From Jejuia sp049889775 (GTDB lineage: Bacteria; Bacteroidota; Bacteroidia; Flavobacteriales; Flavobacteriaceae): 64,000 nucleotides of DNA. The DNA is taken from assembly GCA_049889775.1 (NCBI GenBank), contig JBMHCT010000039.1, positions 7,522 through 71,521 on the forward strand. The letters run 5' to 3'. This document shows, in pieces, positions 16,611 through 25,907 of the stretch (positions are counted from its first letter, which is position 1; each line of letters starts with the position of its first letter). A program made the position numbers and the translations under genes. Under the pieces are notes generated by a model, which did no database searches, was not told the DNA's origin, and was given only the letters and a program-made list of their open reading frames with translations.

Positions 16611-17696
16611 ATGAAAATTGGTGTTCCTATAGAAATTAAAAATAACGAAAATCGCGTTGGAATGACGCCTTCAGGTGTTTTTGAATTAACCAAAAGAAAT
16701 CATGTAGTGTATGTGCAAAAAGATGCTGGGTATAATAGTGGTTTTCCTGATGAAGAATATATTAAAGCTGGTGCCGAAATTCTAGATACTATTGAAGAAG
16801 TATATTCATCTTCGGAAATGATTGTGAAGGTAAAAGAACCTATTGAAAAGGAGTATGATTTGATAAAGGAAGATCAAGTTGTGTTTACATATTTTCACTT
16901 CGCATCAAGTGAAATACTCACAAAAGCTATGATTGCTTCTAACGCAATTTGTATTGCTTATGAAACGGTTGAGGATGCCGATGGCTCTTTGCCATTGCTC
17001 ATTCCAATGTCCGAAGTAGCAGGTCGCATGTCAATTCAACAAGGAGCAAAATATTTGGAGAAGCCCATTCAAGGGCGCGGTATTTTATTAGGAGGTATTC
17101 CTGGTGTACCACCCGCAAAAGTCTTGATTTTAGGAGCCGGAGTAGTTGGTATACAAGCAGCGCGTATGGCGTCTGGCCTTGGAGCCAATGTGTTTATATT
17201 GGATATTAATATGAAGGCTCTACGACATGTTAGTGAAACCATGCCCAACAATGTGATCAGCGAATTTTCTAGCGAATATAACATAAGAAAGCATATTAAA
17301 GATTCTGATTTAATTATTGGAGGTGTTTTGATTAAAGGAGCTAAAGCACCAAAGTTAATTACTAAAGAAATGCTTAAAGATATGCGCCATGGCACCGTTA
17401 TGGTGGATGTTGCTGTGGATCAAGGCGGATGTTTTGAAACCACAAAACCAACTACGCACGAAAATCCCACCTACATCATTGATGAAGTTGTACATTACAG
17501 TGTTGCCAACATGCCTGGAGCCGTACCTTACACCTCAACAATGGGATTAACCAATGTTACCCTTCCATATGTTATTAAACTTGCGGAAATGGGATGGCAA
17601 AAAGCCACAAAAAAGGACAAGTCTTTAGCTAAAGGATTAAACATTGTTAAAGGTGAAATTGTTTATAAAGAAATCGCTGAGGCATTTGATTTGTAA
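16611..17696 (+). CDS. ald: Alanine dehydrogenase
   Basis: NAD-dependent reversible oxidative deamination of L-alanine to pyruvate and ammonia. The 361-residue sequence starts with MKIGVPIEIKNNENRVGMTP, the Ald/PNT signature. It contains the substrate-binding lysine in VKVKEP, the catalytic His in YFHFAS, the Rossmann dinucleotide motif LILGAGVVGIQAARMA, and the catalytic Asp in VDVAVDQGG. Pyridine-nucleotide transhydrogenase alpha subunits share the fold but differ in the C-terminus, and the length fits Ald. Single-gene unit with its own promoter. Confidence 0.93.
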   Translation: MKIGVPIEIKNNENRVGMTPSGVFELTKRNHVVYVQKDAGYNSGFPDEEYIKAGAEILDTIEEVYSSSEMIVKVKEPIEKEYDLIKEDQVVFTYFHFASSEILTKAMIASNAICIAYETVEDADGSLPLLIPMSEVAGRMSIQQGAKYLEKPIQGRGILLGGIPGVPPAKVLILGAGVVGIQAARMASGLGANVFILDINMKALRHVSETMPNNVISEFSSEYNIRKHIKDSDLIIGGVLIKGAKAPKLITKEMLKDMRHGTVMVDVAVDQGGCFETTKPTTHENPTYIIDEVVHYSVANMPGAVPYTSTMGLTNVTLPYVIKLAEMGWQKATKKDKSLAKGLNIVKGEIVYKEIAEAFDL

Positions 17697-17790
17697 TTTT
17701 TGGGAGCATAAATTTAATAGTCTGACAAAATTTCACTAATCAAAAATGGTGTAATTATTGCTATATTTATAGTAACTAAAAAAGAAAATT

Positions 17791-18483
17791 ATGTTTGGAT
17801 ATTATATATTAATCGGTGCTATTGCGCTAGTAAGTTGGGCAGTAAGCAATACTTTAAAAAGAAAGTTTGCAAAATACTCAAAAGTGCGATTGCGAAATGG
17901 CATGAGTGGGGCAGAAGTAGCCCAAAAAATGCTAGAAGATCATGGTATTTATGATGTCGAGATTATTTCAACACCGGGACGTTTAACAGATCATTATAAC
18001 CCGAAGAATAAAACGGTTAATTTAAGTGAAGCTGTTTACAATCAGCGCAATGCTGCTGCGGCTGCTGTTGCTGCGCATGAAGTTGGACACGCAGTGCAAC
18101 ATACTCAAGCCTATAGTTGGTTGCAAATGAGATCTACTTTAGTGCCCATGGTAAGTGTAACTTCGGGTATGTCTCAATGGTTAATTATTGGTGGCCTTGT
18201 TTTAGGTGGTGCTGCTGGTTTAGGTTTAGGCTGGTGGGTTGCCGTTGCAGGACTTGTAATGATGGGAGCTGCAACATTATTCAGCTTTATTACTTTACCA
18301 GTTGAATATGATGCCAGTAATAGAGCATTAGCATGGTTAAAAAATAAAAACGTGGTTACACCAGAGGAATATAAAGGATCTGAAGATGCTTTAAAATGGG
18401 CAGCTAGAACATATTTGGTAGCAGCCTTGGGTGCATTAGCAAATCTGTTATACTGGGCGTTGCAAGTGTTTGGTAGAGATTAA
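17791..18483 (+). CDS. Membrane zinc metallopeptidase, YugP family
   Basis: A 230-residue inner-membrane protein of the Zn_peptidase_2 (YugP) family. It has one N-terminal helix, then HEVGHAVQH with ligands His96 and His100 and catalytic Glu97, then two or more glycine-rich hydrophobic helices (residues ~125-175) and a downstream EYDASNRAL that carries the third metal ligand. Biological substrates of this family are unknown. Monocistronic: it is separated from ald by 94 bases and followed by a terminator. Confidence 0.9.
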   Translation: MFGYYILIGAIALVSWAVSNTLKRKFAKYSKVRLRNGMSGAEVAQKMLEDHGIYDVEIISTPGRLTDHYNPKNKTVNLSEAVYNQRNAAAAAVAAHEVGHAVQHTQAYSWLQMRSTLVPMVSVTSGMSQWLIIGGLVLGGAAGLGLGWWVAVAGLVMMGAATLFSFITLPVEYDASNRALAWLKNKNVVTPEEYKGSEDALKWAARTYLVAALGALANLLYWALQVFGRD

Positions 18484-18503
18484 ATTCTTAATAAATTATT
18501 GTG

Positions 18504-18535
18504 AAGAGCCTCGATATTTAATTCGAGGCTTTTTT
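18504..18535 (+). terminator. Rho-independent terminator after the zinc peptidase gene
   Basis: Stem AGCCTCGA (18507-18514) with TCGAGGCT (18523-18530), extendable by flanking A/T pairs, followed by six T. It lies 20 bases after the stop codon. Confidence 0.88.
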
Positions 18536-18565
18536 GTTTCTTTACCGCTGCAGATTCACTAAAAT

Positions 18566-20341
18566 ATGAGCAACAATCCACAAAAATACTATAAGAACCA
18601 AAAGAAGAAATATAAGGCTGAAGTTAAGCGATTAAAGAAGCAATTGATTACATACAGCACATTGCGTTTGCTTACTTTTTTTATTGGAGTTATAGGTGTT
18701 TATTACTTCTACCAAAACTGGCAAATTGCCGTATTAATTGCATTATTCGGCATAGGTGTTTTCTTGTTTTTGCTCTCAAAATATACTGACATCAAGCACC
18801 AAAAAAATTTTTATCAAGCCTTAGTTGAAATTAATGCTGAAGAACTTAAAATACTATCAGGAGATTTTCTTCATAGGCTTGATGGATTGGAGTTTCAAGA
18901 TCCCAAACATTTTTACAGTTTAGATATTGATTTATTTGGGCGAGGATCTTTTTTTCAATGGATAAATAGGACGACTATTCATGAAGGTAAACAAGAACTG
19001 GCATACCTTCTTAAGGCTAATAATATTGTTAAGGTACAAGAGCGGCAAAAAGCTGTTAAAAATTTGGCTGCTAAACCACAATGGCGGCAGTTTTATAGTG
19101 CAAATACATCCTTGGTTAAATTAGAAACTCCAGCAAAACAAATAATTACTTGGTTACAGTCTTATAGTTCAATTGTACCCAAAACTATGAAATGGTTTCC
19201 ATGGTTTTTTTCTATAGGTTCAATTATACTCTTCATTTTAACCGTTGTTGGGGTTATAGTAGATCAAAAAATTTTGGGGTATTGGCTATTTATCGGTTTG
19301 GGGATAACAGGTGTTTACGTTAAGAAAATCAACCTTCTGTCATTAAATGCAGATAAGGCTAAAGACACATTCCGTCAGTATGCAGTATTATTAGATTTAA
19401 TTGAAAACGAAACATTCACTTCAGAATTATTACAGGAAAAGCAAAAACAAATTCAGTCTGAAAAAGAAAAAGCATCCGTAATTTTCAAAAAACTCTCAAA
19501 TTCTTTAGATGCTTTGGATAATAGGAATAACATTATCGGAGCAATTTTTGGCAATGGCCTTTTTTTAACTGATTTAAGAAATGCGTATCACATAGAAAAA
19601 TGGATAAAACGGTATGGTAATAAGGTTGCCGATTGGTTTGATGTGGTCTCTTTTTTTGATGCTTATAATTCCTTAGGAAACTTCGCTTTTAACCATCCAA
19701 GTTTTGTATATCCTGAAATTACATCAAAAAATGTAACTCTAAAAGCTAATGGCTTAGGGCATCCACTTTTACATAAAGGTAAAAGAGTAAATAGTGATGT
19801 GTTAATTAACGCCGAACAATTTTTTATTGTTACTGGTGCAAATATGGCAGGTAAAAGTACTTTTTTAAGAACAGTGTCTTTGCATATCGTAATGGCTAAT
19901 GTTGGTTTGCCAGTGTGTGCAATTTCTAGTTCATATAATCCTATTAAACTCATCACGAGCATGCGAACCTCAGACTCCTTAACCGATGATAGTTCCTATT
20001 TCTTTTCAGAATTAACAAGGTTAAAATATATAATAGATACCATTAAAGAAGAGCGTTATTTTATTATTCTAGATGAAATTTTAAAAGGTACCAATAGCAC
20101 CGATAAGGCGATTGGTTCCAGAAAATTTGTAGAAAAGTTGGTCGCTTCAAATGCTACTGGAATAATTGCCACACACGATTTGAGTCTTTGTGACATAGCA
20201 AACGAATTGGATGAGGTAAAGAATTACTTTTTTGATGCTGAAATAGTTAATGATGAACTTTATTTTGATTATAAGTTGAAAAAAGGAGTATGCCAAAATA
20301 TGAACGCTAGTTTTCTTCTGAAAACGATGGAAATTATATAA
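18566..20341 (+). CDS. Membrane-anchored MutS-like ATPase
   Basis: A 591-residue protein with the MutS-family ATPase domain at the C-terminus: Walker A GANMAGKST at 424-432, Walker B/D-loop FIILDEILKGTNSTDKA, and TGIIATHDLSLC. The N-terminal mismatch-recognition domain is absent. Instead there are two hydrophobic helices at ~28-72 and two more at ~208-255, separated by part of the MutS core. This architecture (MutS family without mismatch domain, with membrane segments) recurs in Bacteroidota, and the role is unknown. It should not be called a mismatch repair enzyme on this evidence. Starts at the ATG at 18566, 30 bases after a terminator. Confidence 0.85.
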   Translation: MSNNPQKYYKNQKKKYKAEVKRLKKQLITYSTLRLLTFFIGVIGVYYFYQNWQIAVLIALFGIGVFLFLLSKYTDIKHQKNFYQALVEINAEELKILSGDFLHRLDGLEFQDPKHFYSLDIDLFGRGSFFQWINRTTIHEGKQELAYLLKANNIVKVQERQKAVKNLAAKPQWRQFYSANTSLVKLETPAKQIITWLQSYSSIVPKTMKWFPWFFSIGSIILFILTVVGVIVDQKILGYWLFIGLGITGVYVKKINLLSLNADKAKDTFRQYAVLLDLIENETFTSELLQEKQKQIQSEKEKASVIFKKLSNSLDALDNRNNIIGAIFGNGLFLTDLRNAYHIEKWIKRYGNKVADWFDVVSFFDAYNSLGNFAFNHPSFVYPEITSKNVTLKANGLGHPLLHKGKRVNSDVLINAEQFFIVTGANMAGKSTFLRTVSLHIVMANVGLPVCAISSSYNPIKLITSMRTSDSLTDDSSYFFSELTRLKYIIDTIKEERYFIILDEILKGTNSTDKAIGSRKFVEKLVASNATGIIATHDLSLCDIANELDEVKNYFFDAEIVNDELYFDYKLKKGVCQNMNASFLLKTMEII

Positions 20342-20396
20342 GTGACTTTTCAAATTAGAATGCGTCTAAAATTTGAAATAATACAATTAAATTAAG

Positions 20397-20891
20397 ATGA
20401 AAAAAATTGTACTTACTTTAGGTTTAGTGATAACAGGTTTATCAATATCTGCTCAACACTTAAAAGTAAATGATACTTTATATGACGTAAAAAAAGGTGT
20501 TATTCTGAGAGAGGGTATTGACATAACCAATATACTTTCCAAAGAAAGAAAAACAGAAATACTAACCGCATTTAATAGTCAGCAGCAAGAATTAGCCAAG
20601 GAAAAAGCTATTAAAGATAAGTTGGAATCAGCAGAACAAGAACAAAAAAAAGCTGAAAAACAACAAAAGCGTGCAGAGAAAAAACAGAAAAAGGCAGAAA
20701 AGGCACTCCGTCAAAAAGAGAAGGCACAAGCTAATTATGACAAAGCTATATCTAAATACGACAATGCTCAAAAAAAATACGAAAAGCTAAAGAAAAAGGG
20801 TAAGCTTTCTCCTGTTGATGAGGCAAATTGGTTAGAAAAGATAGAAAAGTTCAGTGAAAACGTAACCAAAACCAAAAGAAAGCTGAAATAA
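20397..20891 (+). CDS. Secreted coiled-coil protein, unknown function
   Basis: A 164-residue protein with a signal peptide (MKKIVLTLGLVITGLSISAQ). A short globular part is followed from residue ~65 to ~130 by a highly charged segment of repeated EKQQKRAEKKQKKAEKA-like heptads, a long Lys/Glu/Gln-rich coiled coil, and then a second helix near the end. It is probably a periplasmic coiled-coil. Low-complexity composition limits any family call. Its own terminator follows. Confidence 0.65.
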   Translation: MKKIVLTLGLVITGLSISAQHLKVNDTLYDVKKGVILREGIDITNILSKERKTEILTAFNSQQQELAKEKAIKDKLESAEQEQKKAEKQQKRAEKKQKKAEKALRQKEKAQANYDKAISKYDNAQKKYEKLKKKGKLSPVDEANWLEKIEKFSENVTKTKRKLK

Positions 20892-20951
20892 AATGTGTTT
20901 GAAGTTTTCCAAACCCATTTGATTGGATGCCCTCAAATTAAATAATATTTT

Positions 20952-20989
20952 AAGAGTTCAAAATATTTTGCTGTTTTTGGACTCTTTTT
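20952..20989 (+). terminator. Rho-independent terminator after the coiled-coil gene
   Basis: A 12-bp stem (AAGAGTTCAAAA at 20952-20963 with TTTTGGACTCTT at 20975-20986, one G-T pair) and five T. It separates the coiled-coil gene from the omega-amidase gene. Confidence 0.82.
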
Positions 20990-21082
20990 ATTTGATATTA
21001 ATATATCTTTCTGAATGTTAGTTTTTTCAATTGGGAAAAACTATGTGTTTATTAAGCTTGGTATTATATTTTTTGAATTAAA

Positions 21083-21865
21083 ATGCAAGAAGAATTTAAA
21101 GTAGCGTTAGTGCAAACAAATTTGGTATGGGAAAACCCAAAACAAAATCGTAACAACCTTACTCATAAAATTAACGCTATTACTGAGAAGGTGGATCTTG
21201 TTATTCTACCAGAGATGTTTACTAGTGGATTTACAATGCAACCTGAAAACGTTGCTGAAACTATGCAAGGTAAAACAGTTTTATGGATGAAGGAGTTAGC
21301 TTCCAAAATGCAAGCGGCAGTAACAGGAAGTATTGTAATAAGTGAGAATGGAAACTACTACAACAGGTTAATATTTGCTGATCCCAATGGAGAAATTTTT
21401 AAGTATGATAAGCGGCATACTTTTACGCTTGCAGGCGAGGATAAAGTATATAACCCAGGCAAACATAAAGAGATCATTGAGTACAAAGGATGGAAAATAT
21501 GCCCAATGATATGTTATGATTTGCGATTTCCTGTTTGGGCTAGAAACTCAGAGTTGTATGATGTTTTGTTATATGTTGCCAATTGGCCGATACCCAGAAT
21601 TGATGCGTGGAATACCTTATTAAAAGCAAGAGCCATTGAAAATATGAGTTATTGTATAGGTGTAAATCGTGTTGGAACAGATGGTGTAAATATTCAATAT
21701 AACGGAAGTTCTGCAGTGTATGATGTGTTAGGTAAAAAGCTGTCGGATATAGAATTACACAAAGAGGATATAGCAATTTTAACACTAAGTAAAAGTCATA
21801 TTAAAAATTACAGGCGAAAGCTTAAATTTTTAATGGACAAGGATAACTTTAAAATTTTGGAGTAG
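21083..21865 (+). CDS. Omega-amidase, nitrilase superfamily
   Basis: A 260-residue carbon-nitrogen hydrolase with the Glu-Lys-Cys triad at Glu44 (LPEMFTSGF), Lys110 (FKYDKRHTF) and Cys144 (CPMICYDLRFPVW). These blocks are typical of the YafV/Nit2-like omega-amidases, which hydrolyse alpha-ketoglutaramate and alpha-ketosuccinamate formed by glutamine and asparagine transamination and so repair metabolites. Length is normal. It ends three bases before the convergent HD-domain gene, leaving no room for a terminator between them. Confidence 0.88.
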   Translation: MQEEFKVALVQTNLVWENPKQNRNNLTHKINAITEKVDLVILPEMFTSGFTMQPENVAETMQGKTVLWMKELASKMQAAVTGSIVISENGNYYNRLIFADPNGEIFKYDKRHTFTLAGEDKVYNPGKHKEIIEYKGWKICPMICYDLRFPVWARNSELYDVLLYVANWPIPRIDAWNTLLKARAIENMSYCIGVNRVGTDGVNIQYNGSSAVYDVLGKKLSDIELHKEDIAILTLSKSHIKNYRRKLKFLMDKDNFKILE

Positions 21866-21868
21866 TTT

Positions 21869-22522
21869 TTAAGTTTTTCCTTCCCACTCCTTATAAAATT
21901 GATCTAGAAATAACACCATAAACTGATGACGTTTTTCTGCGAGTTCTTTGCCCGTTTTGGTATTCATTCTATCTTTTAAAAGCAGCAGTTTTTCATAAAA
22001 ATGATTGATAGTTGGTGCAGTTGAGGCCATGTATTCCGCCTTAGTCATACTCAAATTAGGTTTAATGTCTGGGTTATATATAGCCCTGTTTTTAAAACCA
22101 CCATAATTAAAAGTACGCACAATACCTATGGCTCCAATGGCATCCAACCTATCTGCGTCTTGAACAACACTAAGTTCTGGCGAAGAGAAAATCTGGGTTT
22201 CATTACCGCCTTTAAAAGAAATATTTTCAATGATTTTTATAACGTGCTCAATAATTTTTGAATCTACATTTTGTTTAAAAAGAAATTCCCTAGCTATTTC
22301 TGGACCAACAGTTTCATCACCATTATGAAACTTACTGTCCGCAATATCATGCAATAAAGCACCAAGTGAAACGATAAAAGTATCAACGGACTCTGATTTA
22401 GAAATTAAAAGACTGTTTTTATAAACACGTTCAATATGAAACCAGTCGTGTCCACCTTCAGCGTTTTTTAAAGTATCCTTAACGAAGCTAATTGTCTTGT
22501 TAATGATTTCTTCTGAAGTCAT
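21869..22522 (-). CDS. HD-domain phosphohydrolase
   Basis: A 217-residue HD-superfamily hydrolase of the YedJ/YpgQ kind. Metal ligands are visible as HDWFHIERV near the N-terminus, the signature LLHDIADSKFH, and VVQDADRLDAIGAIGIVRTF in the C-terminal half. Related proteins are nucleotide phosphohydrolases, with substrate unknown here. It is the last gene of the plsC-desaturase-HD operon, with a five-base gap from the desaturase. Confidence 0.82.
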   Translation of the reverse strand: MTSEEIINKTISFVKDTLKNAEGGHDWFHIERVYKNSLLISKSESVDTFIVSLGALLHDIADSKFHNGDETVGPEIAREFLFKQNVDSKIIEHVIKIIENISFKGGNETQIFSSPELSVVQDADRLDAIGAIGIVRTFNYGGFKNRAIYNPDIKPNLSMTKAEYMASTAPTINHFYEKLLLLKDRMNTKTGKELAEKRHQFMVLFLDQFYKEWEGKT

Positions 22523-22527
22523 CTTAT

Positions 22528-23523
<996 letters not shown>

Positions 23524-23532
23524 TATCTCTAT

Positions 23533-24270
23533 TTAAGGTTGAATTTGAGCTTTAATCGTGTCTTCAACTTGTTGAATTAGCTCTTGTTTATTAGCAAAGT
23601 TAGCTAATTTCAATGGTTCATGAACAGTAAATTTAATATGAGTTCCTAGTCCCATAGGGAAAGCTCCATAGCGTTGCATTTTCCATGAATTATTTATTGA
23701 AATCGGAACTATAATTGCTGACGGTACTTTTTTAAATAAAATTTCTAATCCTTTAGTTTGAAAAGGTTTAGGGATTCCTGTTTTACTGCGAGTACCTTCT
23801 GGGAATATTACGGCAGCGCGTTTGGTGTTTTCGATATACTCTCCAAATTTCATAATAGCGGGTAGCGATTGTCTTGGGTTTTTTCTATCGATTAAAACAG
23901 AACCACCATGCCGTAAATTATAGGACACACTTGGTATGCCTTTACCAAGTTCTATTTTGCTAATAAATTTTGTGTGATGTTTTCGCAAAAACCACATTAT
24001 TGGTGATATATCATATAAGCTTTGATGGTTTGCAACTATGATAAGAGGAACATTCTTTGGAATTTTATGAGAATTATAAAATGAAAATCGAGTTCCTAAA
24101 ATATTAGCACATCTCATTAAACAAAACTGCAATGTGTCTACACTTACTTTATGGGCTTGATACCCAAAGAGATTAAAGCAAATCCATTGGATAGGATGAA
24201 AGATTACAAGTGTTAAACCAAAAAACAAATAGTAAACTATCGATATGGGATGGGATATAAGTTTCTCCAT
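23533..24270 (-). CDS. plsC: 1-acyl-sn-glycerol-3-phosphate acyltransferase
   Basis: Acylates lysophosphatidic acid at the inner membrane. The 245-residue protein has an N-terminal hydrophobic segment, the catalytic NHQSLYD motif (His82, Asp87), the FPEGTRSKTGIPKPFQTKG substrate-binding block and PSAIIVPISI. A longer frame beginning 51 bases upstream runs into the terminator of the preceding gene, so the ATG at 24270 is taken. A perfect -7 box ends four bases before this ATG, which predicts a leaderless mRNA. First gene of the operon with the desaturase. Confidence 0.9.
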   Translation of the reverse strand: MEKLISHPISIVYYLFFGLTLVIFHPIQWICFNLFGYQAHKVSVDTLQFCLMRCANILGTRFSFYNSHKIPKNVPLIIVANHQSLYDISPIMWFLRKHHTKFISKIELGKGIPSVSYNLRHGGSVLIDRKNPRQSLPAIMKFGEYIENTKRAAVIFPEGTRSKTGIPKPFQTKGLEILFKKVPSAIIVPISINNSWKMQRYGAFPMGLGTHIKFTVHEPLKLANFANKQELIQQVEDTIKAQIQP

Positions 24271-24274
24271 TTGG

Positions 24275-24282
24275 CAAAAGTA
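24275..24282 (-). promoter_or_regulatory. -7 element abutting plsC start codon
   Basis: Minus-strand TACTTTTG, perfect TAnnTTTG, with only four bases before the plsC ATG. Predicted transcription start coincides with the start codon. It lies between the SGNH gene terminator and plsC, so it is well placed to drive the lipid operon. Confidence 0.6.
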
Positions 24283-24304
24283 GTGTAATGTAGGTTTTAG
24301 ACCT

Positions 24305-24335
24305 AAAAAAACACCTGCCAAAAAAATGACAGGTG
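24305..24335 (-). terminator. Terminator after the SGNH hydrolase gene (minus strand)
   Basis: On the minus strand, CACCTG (from 24335) pairs with CAGGTG (ending at 24312), with an internal mismatch and two more pairs, followed by seven T (24311-24305). It lies 25 bases after the stop of the lipoprotein gene and before plsC. Confidence 0.78.
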
Positions 24336-24360
24336 CTCTTTTATTTGTTTATACTAAGAC

Positions 24361-25896
24361 TTACTCCAACAAGGTTGGGGAATAATTCGTTTGATAGTCA
24401 ACTGCTTTTGCCACATTGCCTGATGCAACAAAGTTAGAGCCGAAATTTTCATCAATAGCCTCTAAAAACTTATTAGCCATAAATGCGTAACCTCTAGCAT
24501 TTAAATGAATTCCATCTAAGCTTACAGCACCTCCAGTGACTAAATCTGCGGTAAGATTAAATCCGTCAAAATCAAGACCTGTACTTGCCACTTGACTTAA
24601 AATAGCATTTAAATCTACCAATGCAATATTTTCGTTTGCCATAGCAGTATTTCCTATGGTTGCGTTATATCCATCTGTAGCTGTTTTAATTGCCGCCAAT
24701 TCATCAGAATCTAGTGCATCTTTGTCATCAATTCCATTCACTGCAGCAATTACCAATCCTGCTTGCTCTAGCGTTGGCGTTCCTCCTTGTTGCAGAAGCC
24801 CTAAAACCTGTAAAACTTCAGGAGTTAGTGCAACAGTACCATAACCAGCAGCCAATGCTGCCTGATCTATAGTTAATACCAATAATTCATCTTCCGTCAT
24901 TTGTCTAAAACCTAATGGGTTCAATTGTGTAACTGGTACATCAATAATCCATCTGTTTGGTCCTTCATTAAAGGTAATAGCATATTGAGCTGCAAGTGCT
25001 TGAGCTTGTTCAAGTGGAACCCCTTGTAATAAAGCACCTTGTAAAAATATGCCGCTTACCGCTTGAAATACGCCTGTTAATTGTGCCGCTGTTGCCGCAT
25101 CAAGAACTAAAGCATTATTTGGTACAGTTGTAAAAAATGGAAGGTCTGTAACATAAGGAACGTTTGTAACTACGCCTTTAGCACCATTGCTGGTTAAGGC
25201 GTTTACCAAAGCATTAAAGGAAGCATCAAAAGTAGCACTATCTGTTATTGGATTTGATCCATCACCCCCACTGGTAGCATACCCTAAAACATCATTTCCT
25301 CCAATTTCTGATAAGGTAAAAAATGTTGGGTTTTGCGCAACAGCGTCACCTATCATTGTGGCACTTGGGCTTGAAGCCATTCTTACAAAGTATGGATTTG
25401 CTTGACCAATAGCTAAGTTTGCAGGATTCCCGTAACCGTCAAATAATAAATGAAAACTTTTTGCTCCTGGAACACCCATATTACTAAAAGTAGCGCCTAA
25501 ATTACTTGTACCTTCTGTAGTTGGAGTAGCTGGTAATCTTACAGGGCCTGCACCGTTAAAAAATAATCTAGGTTGAAAATTAACATTGGGCATACCACCA
25601 ATTAAAAATCCACCAATATTATCATTCATTAAGGGTTGTGTTAAAGGTATACCTCCAACTTTAGCGAACTGCTGTGATAAAATATTCGGGAAGCTGTTTT
25701 CTTGACTCGCTTTAAACAATGCACCATCGCTAAATCCTGCCGTGAACGACGCCCCAACCGCAACGTAATTTGAAAAATCTGCCGTACCTGAAGTCAATTC
25801 TGGGAGAACTTCGGCTTCAGGAATTGGACTTTCTACTTCCTCACAAGAAAAGAAACTAGCAACGAGAGCTAATAGCCATATATATTTAATTTTCAT
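24361..25896 (-). CDS. SGNH/GDSL-type hydrolase lipoprotein
   Basis: A 511-residue predicted outer-membrane lipoprotein: signal peptide with lipobox ending FFSC (Cys18). The SGNH hydrolase blocks are block I YVAVGASFTAG with catalytic Ser50, the conserved Gly/Asn block EIGGNDVLGYA, and block V DGIHLNARGY, which supplies Asp and His. Members hydrolyse acyl or acetyl esters. It lies 11 bases downstream of a TonB receptor gene and is very likely cotranscribed, suggesting that it acts on the ligand of that receptor. The family is normally associated with lipids, polysaccharide acetyl groups or carbohydrate esters; the substrate here is open. Confidence 0.85.
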   Translation of the reverse strand: MKIKYIWLLALVASFFSCEEVESPIPEAEVLPELTSGTADFSNYVAVGASFTAGFSDGALFKASQENSFPNILSQQFAKVGGIPLTQPLMNDNIGGFLIGGMPNVNFQPRLFFNGAGPVRLPATPTTEGTSNLGATFSNMGVPGAKSFHLLFDGYGNPANLAIGQANPYFVRMASSPSATMIGDAVAQNPTFFTLSEIGGNDVLGYATSGGDGSNPITDSATFDASFNALVNALTSNGAKGVVTNVPYVTDLPFFTTVPNNALVLDAATAAQLTGVFQAVSGIFLQGALLQGVPLEQAQALAAQYAITFNEGPNRWIIDVPVTQLNPLGFRQMTEDELLVLTIDQAALAAGYGTVALTPEVLQVLGLLQQGGTPTLEQAGLVIAAVNGIDDKDALDSDELAAIKTATDGYNATIGNTAMANENIALVDLNAILSQVASTGLDFDGFNLTADLVTGGAVSLDGIHLNARGYAFMANKFLEAIDENFGSNFVASGNVAKAVDYQTNYSPTLLE

Positions 25897-25907
25897 AGTC
25901 TTTTTGT

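Noticed and set aside
17069..17395. 108-residue minus-strand ORF inside ald
   Set aside because: Antisense shadow of a well-conserved dehydrogenase; composition reflects the complementary codons.
18566..20341. Mismatch repair MutS1 or MutS2
   Set aside because: No mismatch-recognition domain and no Smr domain; four membrane segments are present instead.
24271..24321. Longer plsC start at 24321
   Set aside because: The extension is encoded by the terminator hairpin of the SGNH gene and by the promoter; the ATG at 24270 begins the family-like N-terminus.
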